Assembly (NCBI GenBank): GCA_002409625.1
Contig: DHNY01000003.1
Span: 6,703-70,702 of the forward strand
Reading direction: 5' to 3'
Source: Anaerolineaceae bacterium UBA5404
GTDB lineage: Bacteria > Chloroflexota > Anaerolineae > Anaerolineales > Anaerolineaceae
DNA: 64,000 bases
Shown: one piece after another, positions 52,051 through 60,844 of the stretch
How positions within the stretch are numbered: the stretch's first letter is position 1
Layout: each line of letters starts with the position of its first letter
Notes under the pieces: model-generated
What the model saw: the letters and a program-made list of their open reading frames with translations, nothing else
What the model was told of the DNA's origin: nothing
Databases searched by the model: none
Made by a program: the position numbers and the translations under genes

Positions 52051-53694
52051 ATGGGAACCAAGTTTATCTTTTTTACAGGCGGAGTTTTGTCTTCAGTTGG
52101 CAAAGGTGTGGCGGCTGCTTCGATCGGTCGTTTGTTAAAATCCCGCGGATTTGATATCACTATTCAAAAACTTGACCCATACCTTAATATCGACCCGGGC
52201 ACCTTGAGTCCTTATCAACACGGCGAGGTTTACGTCCTGGACGATGGCTCTGAAACGGACCTGGACCTGGGACATTACGAACGTTTTTGTGATTTGCGTT
52301 TGAAAAAGACCAGCACGGTTAGCGCAGGTCAGATCTATGAAGAAGTCATCAACCGTGAACGCCGAGGTGACTATTTGGGTGGTACCATTCAGGTTATTCC
52401 CCACATTACCGGTGAGATTAAAAGAAGAATTCATCTGCTCGGCAAAAGCACTGGCGCAGAAATTGCCCTGATTGAGGTCGGTGGCACGGTGGGTGACATC
52501 GAAAGTCAACCTTTCCTTGAAGCGATGCGCGAGATGCGCAACGAACTTCCCCGCGAAGACACCGCATTTGTGCACTGCACCTGGTTGCCTTACCTCAAAG
52601 CGACTGCCGAACTAAAAACCAAGCCAACCCAACACTCGGTGCGTGAATTACGCTCCATTGGTATCTTGCCAGACATGATTTTGCCTCGCAGTGACTATCC
52701 GGTTGATTATGACATCCGCCGCAAAATCGCTCAGTTTTGTGACGTGCCGGTTGAAGCTGTTGTGCCGATGGAAACTGCCGAAATGCTGTACGAAATTCCG
52801 CTGGAGCTTGAAGAAAGTCAGGTTGCCGATTTGCTTTTGGCACGTCTGGGTTTGGAAGCCAAGCATCAACCCAAATTGGAGGGTTGGACCTGGATGGTGG
52901 AAGAGCTTAAAAAAGAGCGTCCAGTTGCAAGAGTAGCGCTGGTGGGTAAATATGTTGAGTTGCAGGATGCTTACTTAAGCGTGCGCGAAGCCTTGAAACA
53001 CGCTGGTTTGCTATGCAATTTGGATGTTGAGGTTGATTGGATCGCCAGCACAGACTTGCCCACGGATGAAGTAATTGAGCAATTGGCAAAAGCGGATGCC
53101 ATTATTGTGCCGGGAGGTTTTGGTACACGCGGTATTGAAGGCAAAGTTTTTGCCGCTAAGTACGCGCGCGAGCATAACATCCCATACCTTGGCATTTGTC
53201 TCGGCTTGCAAGTGATGGTGATTGAGTTTGCCCGCAACGTTTTGGGTATGGGCGAAGCCAATTCAACCGAGTTTGAAAAGAAAACAATTGACCCGATTAT
53301 TGACTTTAGACCAGAACATGAAGGTTCTGATCACAGCCGCGGTGATATGCGTTTGGGCTTGTTTGAAGCCGACTTGCTTGAGGGCAGTGTGGCTCAGGCG
53401 AGCTATCAATCCATGCGAGTTGCTGAACGCCATCGCCATCGCTATGAAATTAATAAGGTTTATCGCCAGGAGCTCGAAGAACGTGGTATGCTCGTTTCAG
53501 GGCAATCACCAGACGGTGAGCTGATTGAAATTATGGAGCTGGAGGGACATTCCTTTATGGTTGGAACCATGTTCCATCCGGAATTTTTGTCCAGACCCAA
53601 TCGCCCGCATCCGCTCTTTGTGGGGCTTTTGCGTGCCATAACTGAACGACGCGGACTGCCCACGGATACGCGCAAATTTGGATTTGAAAACTAA
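52051..53694 (+). CDS. pyrG: CTP synthase
   Basis: PyrG makes CTP from UTP, ATP and glutamine. The 547-residue protein has the N-terminal synthase domain (TGGVLSSVGKGVAAASIG at about 8-25; KLDPYLNIDPGTLSPYQHGEV; VGGTVGDIESQPF) and the C-terminal class I glutaminase with the nucleophile Cys in GICLGLQ near 382 and the His/Glu pair in MFHPEFLSRP near 508. It has standard length. The upstream leader from the S1-gene terminator is short, with GGAG before the ATG. It is followed by eno. Confidence 0.97.
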   Translation: MGTKFIFFTGGVLSSVGKGVAAASIGRLLKSRGFDITIQKLDPYLNIDPGTLSPYQHGEVYVLDDGSETDLDLGHYERFCDLRLKKTSTVSAGQIYEEVINRERRGDYLGGTIQVIPHITGEIKRRIHLLGKSTGAEIALIEVGGTVGDIESQPFLEAMREMRNELPREDTAFVHCTWLPYLKATAELKTKPTQHSVRELRSIGILPDMILPRSDYPVDYDIRRKIAQFCDVPVEAVVPMETAEMLYEIPLELEESQVADLLLARLGLEAKHQPKLEGWTWMVEELKKERPVARVALVGKYVELQDAYLSVREALKHAGLLCNLDVEVDWIASTDLPTDEVIEQLAKADAIIVPGGFGTRGIEGKVFAAKYAREHNIPYLGICLGLQVMVIEFARNVLGMGEANSTEFEKKTIDPIIDFRPEHEGSDHSRGDMRLGLFEADLLEGSVAQASYQSMRVAERHRHRYEINKVYRQELEERGMLVSGQSPDGELIEIMELEGHSFMVGTMFHPEFLSRPNRPHPLFVGLLRAITERRGLPTDTRKFGFEN

Positions 53695-53747
53695 GTGGCA
53701 TTTAGCTGCTTTTAACTGAGATTACCGATTTTTAAGAGGAAATAAAG

Positions 53748-55049
53748 ATGGAAACAACAATTGAATATATCAACGCAATGGAAATTTTAGACTCTCGTGG
53801 TAACCCAACCGTGCAAGTTGAAGTTGTGCTTGGTGATGGTACTTTTGGCGTTGCCGGTGTGCCTTCTGGCGCGTCTACCGGAATCCATGAGGCTTTGGAA
53901 CTGCGTGATGGCGACCCCAAACGTTATGGTGGCAAAGGCGTGCTCACCGCGGTGGACAACGTTAATTTTGAAATCGCTGAAGAACTTTTTGGCTTGGATG
54001 TGCTCGAGCAAAAAGCGATTGACGAGCTGATTATCGAATTAGACGGCACGGCGAACAAGTCAAAATTAGGCGCAAACGCGATGTTGGGTACCAGCCTTGC
54101 AGTCGCCCGCGCGGCAGCTGCGGCATTGGAATTGCCCTTATACCGCTACATTGGTGGCGTTTTTGCGCACACTTTGCCCGTGCCCATGCTCAACATCATG
54201 AACGGTGGCGCGCACAGCAACTGGCAAAGCACTGACTTTCAGGAATTTATGGTGATGCCTTTGGGTGCACCAACCTTTGCAGAAGGCTTGCGCTGGGGTT
54301 CTGAGATTTATCATGCTTTGCGAGGCGTGTTGAAGGCCAATGGTCACAGCACCTTGGTAGGTGATGAAGGCGGTTTTGGACCTGCGCTTAAAGCAAACAA
54401 AGAGGCTGTGGAACTCATTCTGGAAGCCATTACCAAAGCTGGTTACAAGCCCGGTTCAGAAGTTTGTATCGCACTCGATCCGGCTGCATCAGAGATTTAT
54501 GAAGAGGAAACCGGTCTTTACAATTTGCGCAAAGAAGGCAAGAAGCTGAGCTCTGAAGAGATGGTCGCTTTTTGGACAGATTGGATTGACCAATATCCCA
54601 TCGTTTCAATTGAAGACGGTTTTGCTCAGGATGACTGGGAAGGCTGGAAGGCTTTTACCGCTGCAGTGGGACACCGTTTGCAGATTGTAGGTGATGACCT
54701 TTTGGTGACCAATCCTTTGCGCATCGCACGTGGTATTGAAGAAAATGCCGCCAACGCGCTTTTGGTTAAGCTGAATCAAATCGGCACCTTGACCGAAACC
54801 TTGCAAGCCATTGATATGGTGCGCTCGCATGGTTGGCGTGCGGTTTGCTCTCACCGCTCTGGCGAGACCGAAGACAGCACCATTGCTGACCTGGCCGTGG
54901 CAATGAACATGGGTCAAATCAAGACCGGCGCGCCGGCACGTTCTGACCGCGCTGCCAAATACAACCGCTTGCTGGCGATTGAACAAGAATTGGGTAGCAC
55001 CAGTAAGTATGCTGGTTGGGACGCCCTGGCTTTTGACGCCAAACGCTAA
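53748..55049 (+). CDS. eno: Enolase
   Basis: Enolase interconverts 2-phosphoglycerate and phosphoenolpyruvate. The 433-residue protein has SRGNPTVQVEV at 17-27, GASTGIHEALELRDGD near 40-55, catalytic GDEGGF near 204-209, metal ligands in IEDGF and GDDL, the catalytic Lys region LLVKLNQIGT near 341, and the SHRSGETED signature near 367. It has full length. AGAGG precedes the ATG, and a strong terminator follows. Confidence 0.97.
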   Translation: METTIEYINAMEILDSRGNPTVQVEVVLGDGTFGVAGVPSGASTGIHEALELRDGDPKRYGGKGVLTAVDNVNFEIAEELFGLDVLEQKAIDELIIELDGTANKSKLGANAMLGTSLAVARAAAAALELPLYRYIGGVFAHTLPVPMLNIMNGGAHSNWQSTDFQEFMVMPLGAPTFAEGLRWGSEIYHALRGVLKANGHSTLVGDEGGFGPALKANKEAVELILEAITKAGYKPGSEVCIALDPAASEIYEEETGLYNLRKEGKKLSSEEMVAFWTDWIDQYPIVSIEDGFAQDDWEGWKAFTAAVGHRLQIVGDDLLVTNPLRIARGIEENAANALLVKLNQIGTLTETLQAIDMVRSHGWRAVCSHRSGETEDSTIADLAVAMNMGQIKTGAPARSDRAAKYNRLLAIEQELGSTSKYAGWDALAFDAKR

Positions 55050-55060
55050 TTAGATTTTTT

Positions 55061-55092
55061 GAGAGGTGGCACGACGCCACCTCTCATTTTTT
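55061..55092 (+). terminator. Intrinsic terminator after eno
   Basis: GAGAGGTGGC (55061-55070) pairs with GCCACCTCTC (55076-55085) around ACGAC, followed by ATTTTTT. Confidence 0.93.
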
Positions 55093-55108
55093 ATTAACTG
55101 GACCTGTG

Positions 55109-55801
55109 ATGTCTGAAAACTTTCCCTACCAAACACTGCCTTTAAGCCATGATTTAATTCAGTGTGAGCGCTGTCCGCGTTTGGTGGCATGGCGCGAAGA
55201 GATTGGAAGTGTTAAAAGACGTGCATTCATGCATGAGGACTATTGGGCAAAACCGGTGCCTGGGTTTGGCATGGCTGAAGCGCGGGTTTTGGTTTTAGGT
55301 TTGGCACCCGGCGCGCATGGCTCCAACCGCACTGGGCGCATGTTCACCGGCGATGCCAGTGGTGACTTTTTGTTCCCGGCTTTGCATCGCGCGGGTTTTG
55401 CCAGCCAACCATTTGCCAGCAGGGCGGATGATGGTATGGTGCTGAATGACCTTTATATAACCTCGGTTTGCCATTGTGTGCCACCCGGAAACAAGCCTTT
55501 GGCAGAGGAAATTCGCAATTGTTCTTTTTGGGTCGAGCAAGAATTGGCATCCCTCAAGAATCTCCAAGGCGTGGTGCTATTGGGTAAGATTGGTTTGGAT
55601 GGACTGCTGGCGCTAAGCCCCTTTAAAGGGATTAGGAAAGCAAGCATTAAGTTTGGGCATGGCGCGTTTTATGAACTTGGGGATGGCTTACCCTGGCTTT
55701 TGTGCTCTTATCACCCCAGCCGGCAAAACACCCAAACCGGCAAACTGACGGTTGAAATGTTTGACATGATTTGGGCTAAGGTCCGGTCTCTTTTAGCGTA
55801 A
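55109..55801 (+). CDS. Family 5 uracil-DNA glycosylase (UDGb)
   Basis: UDGb excises uracil, and often hypoxanthine, from DNA. The 230-residue protein has the Fe-S cluster cysteine pair CERCPRL near 18-24 and another Cys pair later, and the family 5 motif GLAPGAHGSNRTGRMFTGD (about 68-86), which lacks the catalytic Asp/Asn of families 1 and 4. The C-terminal motif SYHPSRQNTQTG is also typical. It starts at ATG 55109; GTG 55106 is possible. Its stop overlaps the convergent ABC transporter gene by nine bases. Confidence 0.92.
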   Translation: MSENFPYQTLPLSHDLIQCERCPRLVAWREEIGSVKRRAFMHEDYWAKPVPGFGMAEARVLVLGLAPGAHGSNRTGRMFTGDASGDFLFPALHRAGFASQPFASRADDGMVLNDLYITSVCHCVPPGNKPLAEEIRNCSFWVEQELASLKNLQGVVLLGKIGLDGLLALSPFKGIRKASIKFGHGAFYELGDGLPWLLCSYHPSRQNTQTGKLTVEMFDMIWAKVRSLLA

Positions 55802-57535
55802 TTCCTGTTGAGTGGTGTAAAGCTTGTGATAGGTGCCACCCAATGCCAAAAGTTCCTCATGTGTGCCACTTTCGGTCACACGATTTTCTTCCAAAACAAC
55901 AATCCGATCCGCGTTACGCACTGTTGAAAGACGGTGGGCGATGATAATGGTTGTGCGTCCCTCAATCAGTTTATCCAAAGCCTCCTGAATCAGAAGCTCT
56001 GTTGAGGTATCAACCGAGGAGGTTGCCTCATCCAGAATTAAGATAGGGCTGTTCTTGAGCACTGCCCGTGCAATAGAAAGGCGTTGTTGTTGTCCGCCGG
56101 AAAGTTTGACGCCTCGTTCACCAATCATGGTGTCGAACCCTTCGGGCATGCGTTCGATAAATTCGAGGGCATTGGCAACGCGCGCAGCTTCGATGAGTTC
56201 ATCTTCTGTGGCGCCAGGACGGCCAAAGAGGATATTATCGCGCACGCTTCCATTGAATAAAAAGACATCTTGCAGAACCATGCCCACGTTGGTGTTGAGC
56301 TCGTGCAAACTGAGGTCGCGCACGTCAATGCCATCAATCAACACACTCCCGCCAATGACGTCATAAAATCGGGGAATCAAGCTGGCAAAGGTGGTTTTGC
56401 CCACGCCAGTAGGACCGACCAAAGCCAGCGAAGTGCCTGCCGGCACGGTGAGATCGATGTCAATAAGCACATCTTCACCCTCGAGATAGTGGAAATAGAC
56501 GTGGTCAAAGCGGACTTCGCCTTGGACGGGTTTGGGAAGCGGAATGGGGTTCTTTGGGGAAGCAATTTCAGGCTCAATGGTCAAAATTTCAGCAATGCGT
56601 TCAAAACCAGCCATGGCTTCTGTAACAGCTTCCATGGAGTTGCCCAAAGTGCGCACGGGTTGGTAAAAGTTATCTAAATAGAGGAAGAAGGCTACCAAGT
56701 CGGCTATGCTCAAGGTGCCTGCCACCGCCATGCGAGCGCCAAAAAAGATGACCAAAAGCTGGCCGAGTCCCGCGGCAAAGTCAAAAATGGGATTAAAAAT
56801 AGCCATTAACTTGAGCGCCACCAAGTTTTCGTCGTGCACACGGTAAATGCGGTTGTCAACTTTGGCGATTTCTGTTTCTTCCTGGGCAAAAGTTTTTACC
56901 TCACGGATGCCAGAAAGGCTGTCATTCAAAACGGCATGCAAATCGCCAACGGATTTTTGGCGTTTACGAAAAGCCGGGCGAACATATTTTGAGTAACCCC
57001 GCAATGCCAGGACGATGAGTGGGATGGGAATGAGTGTGATGAGGGTCAGCTTCCAGTTCATGCTTAGCAGAATCACAATGACGGCAATCAAGGTGATACC
57101 GCTAACGATAATGTCTGGCAAGGCATGCGAGACCATGCGCTCAAACAAGCTGGTGTCATTGACAATGCGCGACATCAGCTGACCGGTTTGGCGGTCTTCG
57201 TAAAAGCGCAATGAAAGTTTTTGCACATGGCGATAAACCAGGCTGCGCGCATCAGAAACTACACCCCAACCGGCTTTGTGGGCGGAGTAAGAGCGCAAAA
57301 ATTGCATAAAGCCACGCGCGATGAAGATGACCAGGGCAATTCCAGCAAGCTTGGTGATGAAATCAATGGTATTGCCATCGAGAGGTTCAATGCTGAGCCT
57401 TTCAATGAGGGCGCGGATAATGGCAGGAATAAGCAGTTGTGCCGCGACCAAACCAAGCATGGCAAGCACGGTTAAACCGAGTAGCTTTAGGTATTTTTTG
57501 GAAAGTTTTGAGAGTAGGGCAAAGGGTTTAAGCAT
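55793..57535 (-). CDS. ABC exporter, fused membrane and ATPase domains
   Basis: This 580-residue half-transporter has six transmembrane helices (about 1-310) and one nucleotide-binding domain with Walker A GPTGVGKTT, signature LSGGQQQRLSIARA and Walker B LILDEATSS; the D-loop SSVDT and H-loop AHRLS are intact. It should homodimerise as a type IV (MsbA-like) exporter of a lipid, drug or peptide. I chose ATG 57535, which lies inside the last codons of the C39-like gene (8-base overlap), indicating coupled translation; the longer frame to 57580 is less likely. It has no peptidase domain of its own, making the overlapping peptidase-like gene notable. Confidence 0.9.
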   Translation of the reverse strand: MLKPFALLSKLSKKYLKLLGLTVLAMLGLVAAQLLIPAIIRALIERLSIEPLDGNTIDFITKLAGIALVIFIARGFMQFLRSYSAHKAGWGVVSDARSLVYRHVQKLSLRFYEDRQTGQLMSRIVNDTSLFERMVSHALPDIIVSGITLIAVIVILLSMNWKLTLITLIPIPLIVLALRGYSKYVRPAFRKRQKSVGDLHAVLNDSLSGIREVKTFAQEETEIAKVDNRIYRVHDENLVALKLMAIFNPIFDFAAGLGQLLVIFFGARMAVAGTLSIADLVAFFLYLDNFYQPVRTLGNSMEAVTEAMAGFERIAEILTIEPEIASPKNPIPLPKPVQGEVRFDHVYFHYLEGEDVLIDIDLTVPAGTSLALVGPTGVGKTTFASLIPRFYDVIGGSVLIDGIDVRDLSLHELNTNVGMVLQDVFLFNGSVRDNILFGRPGATEDELIEAARVANALEFIERMPEGFDTMIGERGVKLSGGQQQRLSIARAVLKNSPILILDEATSSVDTSTELLIQEALDKLIEGRTTIIIAHRLSTVRNADRIVVLEENRVTESGTHEELLALGGTYHKLYTTQQELR

Positions 57536-58178
57536 CTTGATTTCCACTGTGTTTGATGATAACTGTGGCATGGTTTCCAATGAGGGGTAATTTCATGCCC
57601 CAGCTATTTCTAAAGTCATGATCTGTCATCCAAAAAAGCGCGTTCCCGCCTTGAACCCATGAGTTGATGAACCCCCATGGTGTATGGCGACCGGGTCCAT
57701 TTTGATGGAGTCGATCGTATGCCGCAAAAAGCATGGTGTGACCACCGGTTTTGGCGCTTTGATTGTGGTTTTTGGGGCTTTTGGCGTAATAAATGGCAGG
57801 TGCTTTTTTGCGTAGCCAGTAGATTGTTACCAAGGCGATGGTGTCATGTGCTTCTGCCAGGTTTCGCAAATCCTCTGGGTTTAAATGATGCAGTTTGGCA
57901 TTCACTGGCAGATGGTGTTTTTTTGCAAGGTAATTGATAAAACGGGCTTGCATACCAGGTGTTACCGCCCAGCCAGGGAAGACCCTAAAGAATCGCCCTT
58001 GCCACCAGAGGCGATTGCTTTCATTAATCAGGTCAACAGGGTCAAAATAAGCGTCGCAGAGCATTTGCAATGCCGCAGAGATAGCATGCAAGGTACAATC
58101 GTTACCCTTTTGGAGGGTTTGAAAGCGCGCGAGCTGGTTTTCTGGCATGGCGCGATAGCTGGCAGACTTCATGCCCAT
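57528..58178 (-). CDS. C39-like papain-fold peptidase-like protein
   Basis: This 216-residue protein has the landmarks of a C39-like cysteine peptidase: a Cys at the start of a helix (KGNDCTLHAISAALQML, C28), a later His (GGHTMLF, H147) and a following Asp/Asn region (AAYD, FINSW). No signal peptide or membrane segment is present. It overlaps the ABC exporter gene by eight bases, the pairing seen when C39 domains trim leader peptides during export, but here as a separate protein. Catalytic competence and substrate are inference; BtrH-like or transglutaminase-like folds are alternatives. GGAAG lies six bases before the ATG. Confidence 0.6.
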   Translation of the reverse strand: MGMKSASYRAMPENQLARFQTLQKGNDCTLHAISAALQMLCDAYFDPVDLINESNRLWWQGRFFRVFPGWAVTPGMQARFINYLAKKHHLPVNAKLHHLNPEDLRNLAEAHDTIALVTIYWLRKKAPAIYYAKSPKNHNQSAKTGGHTMLFAAYDRLHQNGPGRHTPWGFINSWVQGGNALFWMTDHDFRNSWGMKLPLIGNHATVIIKHSGNQDA

Positions 58179-58212
58179 ATTGTACTTCCAAGCGCTCTTT
58201 TAGGCAGTATTA

Positions 58213-58241
58213 TTGACATTATGCAATGCGAGTGATAGAGT
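58213..58241 (+). promoter_or_regulatory. Promoter of the cobalamin-riboswitch operon
   Basis: TTGACA (58213-58218) and TAGAGT (58236-58241) with a 17-base spacer place the transcript start near 58248, just before the riboswitch. Confidence 0.75.
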
Positions 58242-58261
58242 TAAGCCTAAGAAAAACGATT

Positions 58262-58410
58262 AAAGAAGCCCAAATGCCCGGATGCATGGGCGTAATGGTG
58301 GAAGCTGGTGAAAGTCCAGCGCTGTACCGCAACTGTAAGCCAATTGGCAAGCCAGGAAACCTGCTTTGATCGAAGACCCATATAACCTTCTCGGATTAAG
58401 GAGGTGGTCC
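58262..58410 (+). promoter_or_regulatory. Cobalamin riboswitch
   Basis: The core GGTGAAAGTCC (near 58307), GTACCGCAACTGT (near 58324) and the B12 box AGCCAGGAAACCTGC (near 58350) match the adenosylcobalamin-sensing element. The expression platform includes helices GACC/GGTC (58375-58378 with 58406-58409) and CCTT/AAGG (58386-58389 with 58398-58401) that hide an AAGGAGG ribosome binding site, and a terminator just downstream. It should shut down the uptake and assembly operon when cobalamin is plentiful. Confidence 0.93.
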
Positions 58411-58467
58411 ATGAGCGTGATTACTCAAACCCCTTCAAATCCATTGAAGGGGTTTATCTTTATCTAA
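58411..58467 (+). CDS. 18-codon leader ORF in the riboswitch expression platform
   Basis: ATG 58411 has a consensus AAGGAGG six bases upstream and opens MSVITQTPSNPLKGFIFI, ending at TAA 58465-58467. The frame runs straight through the terminator hairpin. The Shine-Dalgarno sequence for btuF lies immediately after its stop. Translation would disrupt the terminator, so the ORF may be part of the switch. It has no homology that I recognise. Confidence 0.45.
   Translation: MSVITQTPSNPLKGFIFI
58427..58461 (+). terminator. Riboswitch-associated intrinsic terminator
   Basis: AAACCCCTTCAA (58427-58438) pairs perfectly with TTGAAGGGGTTT (58444-58455) around ATCCA; a T-rich stretch follows. It lies between the aptamer and btuF-like gene. 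Confidence 0.8.
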
Positions 58468-58478
58468 GGAGAACCTGA

Positions 58479-59720
58479 ATGAAGAAAGTATTTTTACTCT
58501 TGACCCTTGCCGTCCTGATGTTTGGCGCGGCTTGTAAGCCTCTTGAAACACCTCCTGTTACGGATGCGCAAGAAGCTATGTTGACCCCTGATACCGAAAG
58601 TAAGTCACCTGAAGAAGATGTTCAGGAACCAGAGCCGGTTGAACCTGTTGTGGCTGAGCCTGTGGAGCAAGTGACGATCGATTACGCTAAAAACTTCACA
58701 ATTGAGTACCGCGAAGGCTACAAACTATTGACCGTGACAACCCCATGGGCTGGTGCTGAACAAAGCTTTAGCTATGCCTTGGTGCCTGAAGAATTTGCAG
58801 GCATGCTCGATGTGGGTAACGCCATGCTCATTAAGACCCCTATCAAAAGCATTGTCACTTTTTCAACCACTTATTACCCCTTCTTGGAGCAGATCGGACA
58901 GCTTGAGAGTGTGATTGGTATTGACACCAGCATGTTTGCCTACAACCAAAACATTCGCACCTGGGCTGAAGCCGGCGCGATCAAAGAAGTTGGTGGCGGC
59001 GCTTCAATGGCACCCGTGGATGTTGAGGCGGTGATTGAACTTGCTCCTGACGCTATCATGACTTCCGCAAGTGGCATTCCTGAATATGACGTGCATCCTC
59101 AGCTCTTGGAGGCTGGTTTGCCCGTGGTTTTGAATGCTGATTATCTGGAACCTCATCCTTTGGGACGTGCCGAGTGGGGCAAGTTTATTGCCGCTTTCTA
59201 TGATAAAGAAGTTGAAGCAACCAAACTGTTTGATGAACTTGTGGCTCGCTACGAAGAAGCAAAAATGAAAGTTATCGCCATCTCTTACGCGCCTTCCGTT
59301 TTCCTCAACACAGCATGGGAAGACAGCTGGGCAGTTCCTCAAAAAGACAGCTATGTGGGCATTTTGCTCAGAGATGCTGGCGCTAGATACCTGTTTGATG
59401 ATCAAGAGGGAAGTGCTTCTTCCTATCTGGGCTTTGAGACTGTTTTGGACGTTTCCAAAGAAGCCACTTTTTGGTTGAACCCAGGCATGGCAACTGACTT
59501 GGCATCGCTAAGCGCAATGGACGCACGTTATGCTGACTTTGCTGCTTTCAAATCCGGGGAAGTGTACAACACTACCGCTCGTGTCACCGATATGGGCGGC
59601 TCTGATTACTATGAGAGTGGCGTTGCCAATCCAGACAAGGTCCTAATGGATTTAATTGCCATTTTGCACCCTGGCTTGCTGGAAGGTTATGAGCTTTACT
59701 ATTACAAGCAATTGAACTAA
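58479..59720 (+). CDS. Corrinoid ABC transporter substrate-binding lipoprotein
   Basis: This 413-residue lipoprotein has a type II signal peptide with lipobox GAAC (Cys19), an acidic Pro/Glu linker (about 25-65) and a class III periplasmic-binding fold as in BtuF/FhuD: KSIVTFSTTYYPFLEQIGQLESVIGID near 127-153 and ELAPDAIMTS near 187-196. Family knowledge plus the upstream cobalamin riboswitch and following permease/ATPase genes indicate corrinoid binding outside the cell. GGAG lies before the ATG. It is longer than E. coli BtuF because of the linker and insertions. Confidence 0.9.
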   Translation: MKKVFLLLTLAVLMFGAACKPLETPPVTDAQEAMLTPDTESKSPEEDVQEPEPVEPVVAEPVEQVTIDYAKNFTIEYREGYKLLTVTTPWAGAEQSFSYALVPEEFAGMLDVGNAMLIKTPIKSIVTFSTTYYPFLEQIGQLESVIGIDTSMFAYNQNIRTWAEAGAIKEVGGGASMAPVDVEAVIELAPDAIMTSASGIPEYDVHPQLLEAGLPVVLNADYLEPHPLGRAEWGKFIAAFYDKEVEATKLFDELVARYEEAKMKVIAISYAPSVFLNTAWEDSWAVPQKDSYVGILLRDAGARYLFDDQEGSASSYLGFETVLDVSKEATFWLNPGMATDLASLSAMDARYADFAAFKSGEVYNTTARVTDMGGSDYYESGVANPDKVLMDLIAILHPGLLEGYELYYYKQLN

Positions 59721-59747
59721 AGCCTCTTTTCTGGCAAGGCAATCAAC

Positions 59748-60833
59748 ATGGAAAAAACGAAGCACACGAAAGCTGTTGTTAAAAGGGATAGCTCCTTCTC
59801 ATCCAGAACCTGGATAACCCTGTTGTTGATTGCCTTGCCGCTTATCTTTTTTGTGAGTTTGATGGTTGGCTCGGTCAACATCCCTCTTAAAAGTGTTCCT
59901 GACATTATTTTTAGACCCGATCAGGTGAAATCGACCTGGGTTTACATTTTTAACAATTACAGGTTGGTTAAGTCCATCACAGCTGTGCTGGCAGGCATGG
60001 CATTGGGTGTTGCAGGTTTGCAAATGCAAACGCTCTTCCGCAACCCATTGGCTGACCCTTTTATTTTAGGCATTAATTCGGGCGCCAGCTTAGGTGTCGC
60101 TTTGGTCGTTTTAGGTACGGGTGCTTTAAGTGGCGCTTTGCTATCTGGATTGAACGTTTTGGGTGATATTTCACTGGCAGTCGCAGCCTCAATTGGCGCT
60201 GGCTTGGTTTTAGGCTTAATTTTGTTTGTGAGTCGATGGGTGCGTAATGCTACAACCCTACTTATATTAGGCTTGATGTTTGGTTACGCTACCAGTGCTT
60301 TGGTGAGCCTCTTGGTTTATTTTAGCCAACCTGAGCGTGTGCAAGCTTTTACCATTTGGGGTTATGGCTCTTTTGGCGGGGTCACCTGGAATCAACTGCG
60401 GGTAATGGCACCGGTTATCTTGATTGGTATCGGTATGGTTTTGTTTTTACCAAAAGCCTTGAACGCCTTGTTGCTTGGCGAAGAGTATGCCAAAACGATG
60501 GGGCTCAACGTTAAACGCACGCGCCTGTTAATTTTGATTAGCTCTTCGATACTTGCGGGTACAGTTACCGCCTTTTGTGGCCCAATTGGCTTTTTGGGCA
60601 TTGCTGTACCTCACATCGCGCGTAATCTTTTGCGCACGTCTGACCATAAAAAGCTTATCCCTGCCACCTTGTTGATGGGCGCGATTGTTGCCTTATTGGC
60701 AGATATGATTTCGCAGCTCCCAGGCAGCCATTACATCTTGCCACTCAATGTGGTTACGTCTGTCTTTGGCGCGCCATTTGTACTTTGGGTGATTTTGAGA
60801 CAAAGGCGAGGTGAGACATCGTTTGCGGTTTAG
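59748..60833 (+). CDS. btuC: FecCD-family ABC permease, corrinoid import
   Basis: This 361-residue permease has about ten hydrophobic helices and the FecCD family blocks LVKSITAVLAGMALGVAGLQMQ near 74-95, RNPLADPFILGINSGASLG near 98-116 and GPIGFLGIAVPHIARNLL near 278-296. The N-terminal 25 residues are a charged extension. It lies between the binding-protein and ATPase genes under the cobalamin riboswitch, so it is the BtuC of a BtuCDF importer. An iron-siderophore substrate is the usual alternative for the family, but context argues against it. Confidence 0.92.
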   Translation: MEKTKHTKAVVKRDSSFSSRTWITLLLIALPLIFFVSLMVGSVNIPLKSVPDIIFRPDQVKSTWVYIFNNYRLVKSITAVLAGMALGVAGLQMQTLFRNPLADPFILGINSGASLGVALVVLGTGALSGALLSGLNVLGDISLAVAASIGAGLVLGLILFVSRWVRNATTLLILGLMFGYATSALVSLLVYFSQPERVQAFTIWGYGSFGGVTWNQLRVMAPVILIGIGMVLFLPKALNALLLGEEYAKTMGLNVKRTRLLILISSSILAGTVTAFCGPIGFLGIAVPHIARNLLRTSDHKKLIPATLLMGAIVALLADMISQLPGSHYILPLNVVTSVFGAPFVLWVILRQRRGETSFAV

Positions 60834-60844
60834 GCAAGCCGGTT

